From JAABVY01 sp964496505 (GTDB lineage Bacteria > Zixibacteria > MSB-5A5 > JAABVY01), in the NCBI GenBank assembly GCA_964496505.1, contig CAZBZV010000028.1:1-48060 (forward strand): a DNA stretch of 48,060 nucleotides. The letters are read 5' to 3'. Made by a program: the position numbers and the translations under genes. The notes below the pieces were generated by a model. It was not told where the DNA came from and searched no databases. It was given only the letters and a program-made list of their open reading frames with translations. Below are positions 42,663 to 48,060 of this stretch, piece by piece (position 1 is the stretch's first letter; every line of letters starts with the position of its first letter).

Positions 42663-44999
42663 TCAGTTGTTTTTTAATTTTTCCAAATATCCCTGATCGG
42701 CCAGAACTTCACGCGCCTTTGAACCGTCATACGGCCCCACAACTCCTTTAGCCTCAAGCATATCGATCAGGCGGGCAGCACGCTGATAACCGATACCCAG
42801 GCGTCTCTGGAGAAGCGAAACCGAGCCCTGCTTGTGACGTATAACCATCTCCGCCGCTTCCTTAAAGAGTGGGTCGGCGTCTGAAACCAGAGCGCGTTGT
42901 TTGACAGCTTCCTCGGTCATGGTATCGATCTTTTTGACCTCGACTTCCTGCGTTTTCAGGATTTCCACCAGACGGACCGTTTCCTCCGATGATATCAGGG
43001 CGCCGTGAATCCTGAGCGGTTCGGCTTGCCCAGGTTCGAGGAAAAGCATATCACCCCGTCCCAGAAGCTTCTCGGCGCCGTTGCCGTCTAATATAGTACG
43101 AGAATCTATTTTAGTTGCAACCTGAAAAGCTATTCGGGCGGAAAAATTTGCCTTAATAAGCCCGGTGATAACATCTACCGAGGGCCTCTGTGTAGCCAGA
43201 ATCAGATGAATTCCTACTGCTCGAGCCATCTGTGCCAGACGCGTGAGCAGTATTTCTATGCGGCTGGAGGACTGCGACATCATCAGATCGGCCAGCTCAT
43301 CCACGGCAATCACCAGATACGGCAGTCTTTCTTTAACCGGTACATTATTATTATATTGAACAATATTACGCACGCCCTTGGCGGCCAGCCTCTTGTAACG
43401 GTTCTCCATCTCAACCACCGCATCATTAAGGACCCGTTCCGCCTGCTTGGGCTTGGTAATTACAGGCCGTTCCAGATGCGGTATTCCGGCATAAACAGAA
43501 AGCTCCAGCATCTTGGGATCAATGAAAATAAAGCGCATATTGCGGGGATGATGCCTGAAGATCAGGCTGCTGACGATCACATTCATACATACCGATTTGC
43601 CGCTTCCGGTGGCGCCTGCTATCAAAAGATGAGGCATGGAGGCCAGGTCCGCAACAAACGGCTCTCCCGAGGTTGTCAGGCCTAATGCCATAGGAAGCAT
43701 GATTTTATTCGACTTGAATTTCTTATCCGTAACTACATCTTTGAAGTATACTGTCTGCGGATGGCGATTCGGAATCTCCACTCCAATAGCAGCCTTGCCC
43801 GGCACGGGTGCGATAATTCTTATACGTTTGGCCTGCAGAGCAAGAGCCAGGTCGTCAGAAAGATTTATAACCTGGTTAACTTTGATTCCGGGAGCGGGCT
43901 TGAACTCGTATCTGGTAATCACAGGGCCGGGATAAGATTCTATTTTGTCATCAACCACTTCTATATGAAAGGTCTTTAATGTTTCCAAAAGCTGGGAACC
44001 GACCATCTTCAATTCCGAGTTCGTAATCGCCTTATCGGGCTGAGGATTTTCGTCAAGGATTTCGAACCCGGGCGCCTGATAGCCGTCCTCGGCCTTGCGG
44101 GTCATCTTGATAGAAAGCTTTTCTTTTTCCTTGCTATCCTCCTGGACTTTTTCAACTTTGGATTTGGAGGATTTCTCCTCTGAAAGCTGCTCGAATAGGT
44201 CGCTGAATTTGCCCGATTTTTCTGTATCGGTTTCCTCACCTTCAAGCTCCTCGTCTATCTCTTTCATTTTATCCTCGACACGAGTGCGCTTAAAACGACC
44301 GAAAAGGTTCTTTACTCCGGTTGATATCGAATGTAAGAAGCGGGTCAGGCCTATGCCTTTTTGCTTTCTGGATTTTGCTTTTTTGGCCTTCTCGCCGATG
44401 CCAAAAATCGACAGAATCCAATTGCGCACCTGCGCCGGAAGAGTGGCGATCTTTTTATCCCACCATGAGGGCCGCCATTCAACCAGCATGAAAAGAAGCA
44501 TCAGGATTACACCGGCAAAGAGAATCAACGATCCAACCCGTCCGAAAAACCTGATAATAAAGCTGGCAATACCAATTGCCAGAGCCCCGCCCGGTGTGGA
44601 CACGAATTCGATATGGCCTCCCTCATGAACATATTTAACGCTCAGAAGCAGAGCCAATGCGGAAGATATCAGAAATGTGTAGAATAATTTCTTTCTGAGC
44701 CTGGGAAGCTTCCATCGAAACAGATATTTAACTCCTGTAATCACAGCAAACACCGGCAGGAAAAACGCCAGCATGCCCAAAAGATAATAAAGCAGATGCG
44801 ATAGAACCGCACCGATCAACCCCACCCAGTTGTCGGGGATAATCTCGAATACATCGAATCCCATATTTTCGCTTAGACGGATGTCATCATGCTGGGAATG
44901 AGATATAAGTGCGCAAAAAATCAAAGCCCCCAGGGTAAGCATTAAAAGTCCCAGGAACTCATCCTTACGACGTGGAGATAAATTTGCCAATGCCTTCAT
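42663..44999 (-). CDS. ftsK: DNA translocase FtsK/SpoIIIE
   Basis: FtsK pumps chromosome ends away from the closing septum. The 778-residue product has about four membrane segments in residues 1-175, a charged linker (about 200-305), then the motor. The motor has Walker A GATGSGKS at 462-469, Walker B LPYLVIAVDELADLM, and LATQRPSVDVITGLIKANF. The C-terminal gamma winged-helix domain (about 710-778, SVSLLQRRLGIGYQRAARL) would read the polar DNA motifs. It is shorter than E. coli FtsK because its linker is short. The ATG lies 45 bases past the HU terminator, so it may have its own weak promoter. Confidence 0.96.
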   Translation of the reverse strand: MKALANLSPRRKDEFLGLLMLTLGALIFCALISHSQHDDIRLSENMGFDVFEIIPDNWVGLIGAVLSHLLYYLLGMLAFFLPVFAVITGVKYLFRWKLPRLRKKLFYTFLISSALALLLSVKYVHEGGHIEFVSTPGGALAIGIASFIIRFFGRVGSLILFAGVILMLLFMLVEWRPSWWDKKIATLPAQVRNWILSIFGIGEKAKKAKSRKQKGIGLTRFLHSISTGVKNLFGRFKRTRVEDKMKEIDEELEGEETDTEKSGKFSDLFEQLSEEKSSKSKVEKVQEDSKEKEKLSIKMTRKAEDGYQAPGFEILDENPQPDKAITNSELKMVGSQLLETLKTFHIEVVDDKIESYPGPVITRYEFKPAPGIKVNQVINLSDDLALALQAKRIRIIAPVPGKAAIGVEIPNRHPQTVYFKDVVTDKKFKSNKIMLPMALGLTTSGEPFVADLASMPHLLIAGATGSGKSVCMNVIVSSLIFRHHPRNMRFIFIDPKMLELSVYAGIPHLERPVITKPKQAERVLNDAVVEMENRYKRLAAKGVRNIVQYNNNVPVKERLPYLVIAVDELADLMMSQSSSRIEILLTRLAQMARAVGIHLILATQRPSVDVITGLIKANFSARIAFQVATKIDSRTILDGNGAEKLLGRGDMLFLEPGQAEPLRIHGALISSEETVRLVEILKTQEVEVKKIDTMTEEAVKQRALVSDADPLFKEAAEMVIRHKQGSVSLLQRRLGIGYQRAARLIDMLEAKGVVGPYDGSKAREVLADQGYLEKLKNN

Positions 45000-45040
45000 A
45001 CACTAACCAAAAAATTTTTTACCCTTCATCAATATTTGTT

Positions 45041-45073
45041 TGAAAAGGCAGTCCTTTAAGGGGACTGCCCTTT
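45041..45073 (-). terminator. Intrinsic terminator after the HU gene
   Basis: An 8-bp perfect stem (GGCAGTCC at 45047-45054 with GGACTGCC at 45062-45069), extended by AAA/TTT with one bulge, encloses a 7-base loop. It is followed on the minus strand by TTTT. It lies about 20 bases beyond the HU stop. The T run is short, so termination may be partial. Confidence 0.7.
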
Positions 45074-45091
45074 CAATTCTTTTTCCCGCGA

Positions 45092-45364
45092 TTATTTGAT
45101 CGCCTGTCTCAGTTTTTTGCCGGCCTTGAACTTCGGAACTTTGGCGGCAGCGATTTTGATTGGCTGTCCGGTTTGCGGGTTTCTACCGGTACGGGCTTTC
45201 CGCTTTGTAACCGAGAATGTACCAAAGCCGACAAAGCCGATTTTGCCCTCTTTCTTGAGCGACTTGGTTACGCCGTCAAAGAATGAGTCCATCGCCTTTT
45301 TTGCCTGCACTTTGGAGAGGTTTGCATCCTTAGCAATTTTTGCGACCAGTTCTTCTTTGGTCAT
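45092..45364 (-). CDS. hup: HU-family DNA-binding protein
   Basis: This is a histone-like dimeric DNA-bending protein. The 90-residue product has the family start MTKEELVAKIAKDANLSK, the dimer helices (VQAKKAMDSFFDGVTKSL) and the GKIGFVGFGTFSVTKRKARTGRNPQTG arm motif (seen as VGFGTFSV and RTGRNPQTGQPI). The C-terminus AKVPKFKAGKKLRQAIK is typical. AGGGAGAAG precedes the ATG. It is a single-gene unit with its own promoter and terminator. Confidence 0.96.
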   Translation of the reverse strand: MTKEELVAKIAKDANLSKVQAKKAMDSFFDGVTKSLKKEGKIGFVGFGTFSVTKRKARTGRNPQTGQPIKIAAAKVPKFKAGKKLRQAIK

Positions 45365-45411
45365 ACACTTCTCCCTTGAATTAAGTGAACTATATTTCGG
45401 CTGTCATATAC

Positions 45412-45440
45412 ATTTAATTATGTTGAAATTTTTAAGTCAA
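45412..45440 (-). promoter_or_regulatory. Predicted promoter of the HU gene
   Basis: On the minus strand TTGACT (plus 45435-45440, 5 of 6) and TTAAAT (plus 45412-45417, 4 of 6) are spaced by 17 bases in very AT-rich DNA. The start would be near 45405, about 40 bases before the ATG. Confidence 0.5.
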
Positions 45441-45486
45441 CAATAATTTTCAGAGAAAAGCCCTATTTTTCGGCGTTTGCGGGCAA

Positions 45487-48060
45487 TCAAAAACTGAACT
45501 GATCCGAAAGCGGACTGTTGACACCGGATTCGGATTTCTCGAATTTGATATCCGGAAGTGATTTTACATTTATTCTAAAATAGTATCCGCGCAGGCTTCC
45601 GTTGGGAATCCATGTAAAAGTCGCCTCCCAGCAATGCAGGTCACGATAAAAACTCAGCCTTCTCTCGGTGACTTCACCAGTCTTGATATTGTAGTACTGC
45701 GAGAACGACACCTTCCAGTTCTGCGTTAAATTAAACTCGCTATTTAATGTTAGAGTGTGGGTTATGGATGTAAAAGCCCCGCGCGATTCGGCGTAGCGAT
45801 GGCCGATTGTGAGGCTCCAGGGATGTTTCTCGGGCTTGCCCGGAAACTTTGGCTGAATGGTATCCACAGGTTCGGCCTGCAATGCCCTGCCGATTACATT
45901 CGTCTCTCCGCTGTACCTGAAATCGGTGGTAAATGAAAGACTTTCCAGATGCGGATGCAGGAGATCGAGTTTTTGAGTGGATCTGTTGTATAAATCATGG
46001 CTGGCGGACAGGGAAAATGTCAGATACGGAATTGTCGAACTGCGCATGGTCGTCCGCAAATTTGACCATTTATATCGCTCCGCCTTGAAATTATAGCTGG
46101 ACGAAAAGCTTAATGTGAACAGATCGAGTTTTCTCTCCTGCTCCCCGCTTTTATACTTCAACTGAAAAAGGTTGCCCAGAGACCATCTCAGGCTCTGGCT
46201 TTCCGAACCGCCCGAGCCTATTCTTGCGAATGATGCCTCCTCGGCATGCCTGTCCGCCTTGGGGCGATAGGAATACGACAGGGACGGCGTGACCACATGA
46301 CGCATCGCCACCAGTCCGCTGATGGGCGGGCTGAATAAACCGTAAATCTTGGTATTTGCACTCAAGCCAAATGTCAATGCCGCTCGCCTCAGGCCGGTTT
46401 CGGTCATTAAACCGGCTTCCCTGCTCTGATCGGTGTCGAATATATAAAACCAGTTCTCATTGATTGTGGCATTAGGGCTGACCGTCAGATACTTTAGAAT
46501 TGTTGAGGGCATCGACATGCTGATATTATGCCTTGCATTGGCGTAATGCTTGCTGGTGGCATCTTCTCCGGAGCCTGTGTTGCTGATGAAATTATCAGTG
46601 TTGACACTGTAGGATAGCATCAGATTCTGGTACCATTTCTTTTCGGCCGGATCTTCGGCTGAAAACACCGCTCTCGAAGGCAGAGAGAAAGACAACCTCG
46701 GAAGATTGTAGGTGGTATTATCCTGATCCAGGTTATTGGTCCCCTGCACTACTGCGGTCAATGATGCCCTGCCCCATGATTTCCGGAAGTTAAACTGCGA
46801 GCGCAGAGAGCGGTTCAATCTCTCTTCCAGGTCAGTAGAAACATCGGTGTAATAGCTGGCATCCGATACAAAATTTCCGCTGCCGTTCAAGCTGGCAGTT
46901 TGCGAGAGCGTATGCCTGTGGCTCAGGTTCAGACGCCATCTGTCGCGCCGGCTGACACCTCCCAGTGTGTGCCGGGTCTCGCGGGCATAGGATGCGTCGA
47001 TTGAACCCGAGAATTTGTACCTCAGCGCGTAACGCAGTCCCAGATTAAAAGTCACTCCAACCTCATCATTATAGTCAATGCTCGTTTCCAGATCGAAATA
47101 CTCGCTGAGCGCCCAGTAGTATCCCAGCCTGTGAACGAAACGGGAGCCGCGTTCAAAGTTGCCGATCTGAAATGGCAGGAAGCCGGAATGACGATCTTTC
47201 TTTATGGAAAACACAAAATAAGGAAGATAGAAGACTGGTATTTTGTCTATATATAAAACCACCGGCTTGGCAATTACCCTGTCATCGGTGATCAGCTTCA
47301 TATCATCGGAATAAAAATGAAAATGCGGATCATCCAGTTCGCAGGTTGTATAACGGCCCCCGTCAACAACCAGCACATCCTCATCCTCCTTGCGAATAAT
47401 ATTTCCATGATAATAGGCATCTTCCAATTGGGTATCGGACTCCTTTATCTTTCCGCGCCTCGTATCGACATTATATGCCAGACGCTCACCGTAGATAACA
47501 TCACTTCTGTCGCTCAACACAACCGGATGAAAGGTCGAGTCCCCATCGGGGGAGATTTCCCAGAATGACTGCGCCCGCACAATCTTTGATTCGGTGCCGT
47601 AGCGAATAGTATCGGCTTCCAGCGTAACTGTCTCGTGGACAACCTGGGCGCTGTCGTAAAGATTTATCACCTGATCATCGATTTTGTAAATCAGCCGGTT
47701 GGAATTATAGATTATCGTATCTTCGGAAATCAAAGCCCCGGCGGTATCATATTCAGCCGAGGAATAGTATTTACCCTCCACAGATGTTATGATTTCAACC
47801 TCATTCAGATTTCTGTTGTCGAAAAACAGCTTGATAGAATCCCCGGAGGCGATATTCCTCCCCGCGGCAATGCTGTCCCCGGCCACAGGAATATATTCAG
47901 AATAGCTGTTACCTGCCGATTGTATTTGAGTTAATTCCTCATCCTCAAATAGAAAGGTTATCTTCTTTGCGTTGAGCTTGCTTTCGGTAAATAGGGTGTC
48001 GCTTGTTTTGGAAGCCTGCTTGTAGACCGCCTCGGCATTTTGTAAGACATCTATATAATC
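45487..48060 (-). CDS. lptD: LptD-like LPS-assembly outer-membrane protein (N-terminus cut by window edge)
   Basis: LptD is the barrel that places lipopolysaccharide in the outer leaflet. The frame is open to the right edge: 58 more codons precede the GTG at 47886, so about 857 residues are visible and the true start lies outside. The visible N-terminal part (up to about residue 230) has LptA/OstA-like repeated strands (VVDGGRYTTCELDDPHFHF, DRVIAKPVVLYIDKIPVFYL). It leads into SGFLPFQIGNFERGSRF and a large barrel rich in alternating aromatic residues up to the C-terminus. This layout fits the LptD form found in Bacteroidota/Chlorobi-like bacteria. The family call is firm; a distant OstA-like paralogue is possible. 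Confidence 0.83.
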   Translation of the reverse strand, partial: DYIDVLQNAEAVYKQASKTSDTLFTESKLNAKKITFLFEDEELTQIQSAGNSYSEYIPVAGDSIAAGRNIASGDSIKLFFDNRNLNEVEIITSVEGKYYSSAEYDTAGALISEDTIIYNSNRLIYKIDDQVINLYDSAQVVHETVTLEADTIRYGTESKIVRAQSFWEISPDGDSTFHPVVLSDRSDVIYGERLAYNVDTRRGKIKESDTQLEDAYYHGNIIRKEDEDVLVVDGGRYTTCELDDPHFHFYSDDMKLITDDRVIAKPVVLYIDKIPVFYLPYFVFSIKKDRHSGFLPFQIGNFERGSRFVHRLGYYWALSEYFDLETSIDYNDEVGVTFNLGLRYALRYKFSGSIDASYARETRHTLGGVSRRDRWRLNLSHRHTLSQTASLNGSGNFVSDASYYTDVSTDLEERLNRSLRSQFNFRKSWGRASLTAVVQGTNNLDQDNTTYNLPRLSFSLPSRAVFSAEDPAEKKWYQNLMLSYSVNTDNFISNTGSGEDATSKHYANARHNISMSMPSTILKYLTVSPNATINENWFYIFDTDQSREAGLMTETGLRRAALTFGLSANTKIYGLFSPPISGLVAMRHVVTPSLSYSYRPKADRHAEEASFARIGSGGSESQSLRWSLGNLFQLKYKSGEQERKLDLFTLSFSSSYNFKAERYKWSNLRTTMRSSTIPYLTFSLSASHDLYNRSTQKLDLLHPHLESLSFTTDFRYSGETNVIGRALQAEPVDTIQPKFPGKPEKHPWSLTIGHRYAESRGAFTSITHTLTLNSEFNLTQNWKVSFSQYYNIKTGEVTERRLSFYRDLHCWEATFTWIPNGSLRGYYFRINVKSLPDIKFEKSESGVNSPLSDQFSF

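Overview
The window looks like chromosomal core DNA of a Gram-negative bacterium of the FCB supergroup. The best guess is the candidate phylum Zixibacteria or a close relative. This is an inference from four things: an outer-membrane toolkit (LptD, LolA, BamD), a secreted protein ending in a dockerin-like pair with the 'NVSDAV..IINYVFIGG' signature, a surface metalloprotease with a C-terminal T9SS/FlgD-like sorting domain, and a 14-subunit-type complex I operon. Every gene I accept lies on the minus strand. All coordinates are on the plus axis, so the first gene in transcription order has the highest number. No rRNA, tRNA, CRISPR array, phage or insertion sequence was seen.

In transcription order, from right to left: (1) 48060-45487, the end of an LptD-like LPS export protein, then a monocistronic HU gene with its own promoter and terminator. 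(2) 44999-35346, an envelope and replication run: ftsK, lolA, rimO, a lytic transglycosylase, an unknown membrane-anchored protein, bamD, nadD and polA. (3) 35123-30986, an FMN riboswitch with a terminator, followed by ribD, ribE, ribBA, ribH and nusB with overlapping or nearly overlapping ends. (4) 30800-25844, three coupled genes for a DUF2723/GT-C membrane glycosyltransferase, a GT4 glycosyltransferase and a flippase-like membrane protein. (5) 25820-21049, a near-consensus promoter driving manC, a SPOR-domain protein, tsaC, a low-molecular-weight phosphatase of the arginine-phosphatase type and a DUF3108 protein, then a deoxyhypusine-synthase-like protein.

(6) 20673-17533 is a 1046-residue secreted multidomain protein ending in a strong intrinsic terminator. 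(7) 17454-8528 is a seven-gene run from its own promoter: a fused formiminotransferase-cyclodeaminase, a PHP phosphoesterase, a surface metalloprotease, an ECF transporter S component, a TonB-receptor-like outer-membrane protein, an HD hydrolase and a UMF1-type MFS transporter. (8) 8387-1 is nuoA-B-C-D-E-F-G-H-I from a sigma-70-like promoter, running off the left edge.

The points most worth a second look are: a putative uptake and peptidase operon that pairs an outer-membrane barrel with an ECF S component; a dispersed palindromic 'HSERSEES'-type repeat that has entered the reading frame of that barrel gene, with a second copy in an intergenic region in the opposite arm order; a riboswitch whose P1 arm is perfectly complementary over 9 bases to the terminator arm; and a deoxyhypusine-synthase-like protein in which I cannot find the family's catalytic lysine motif.
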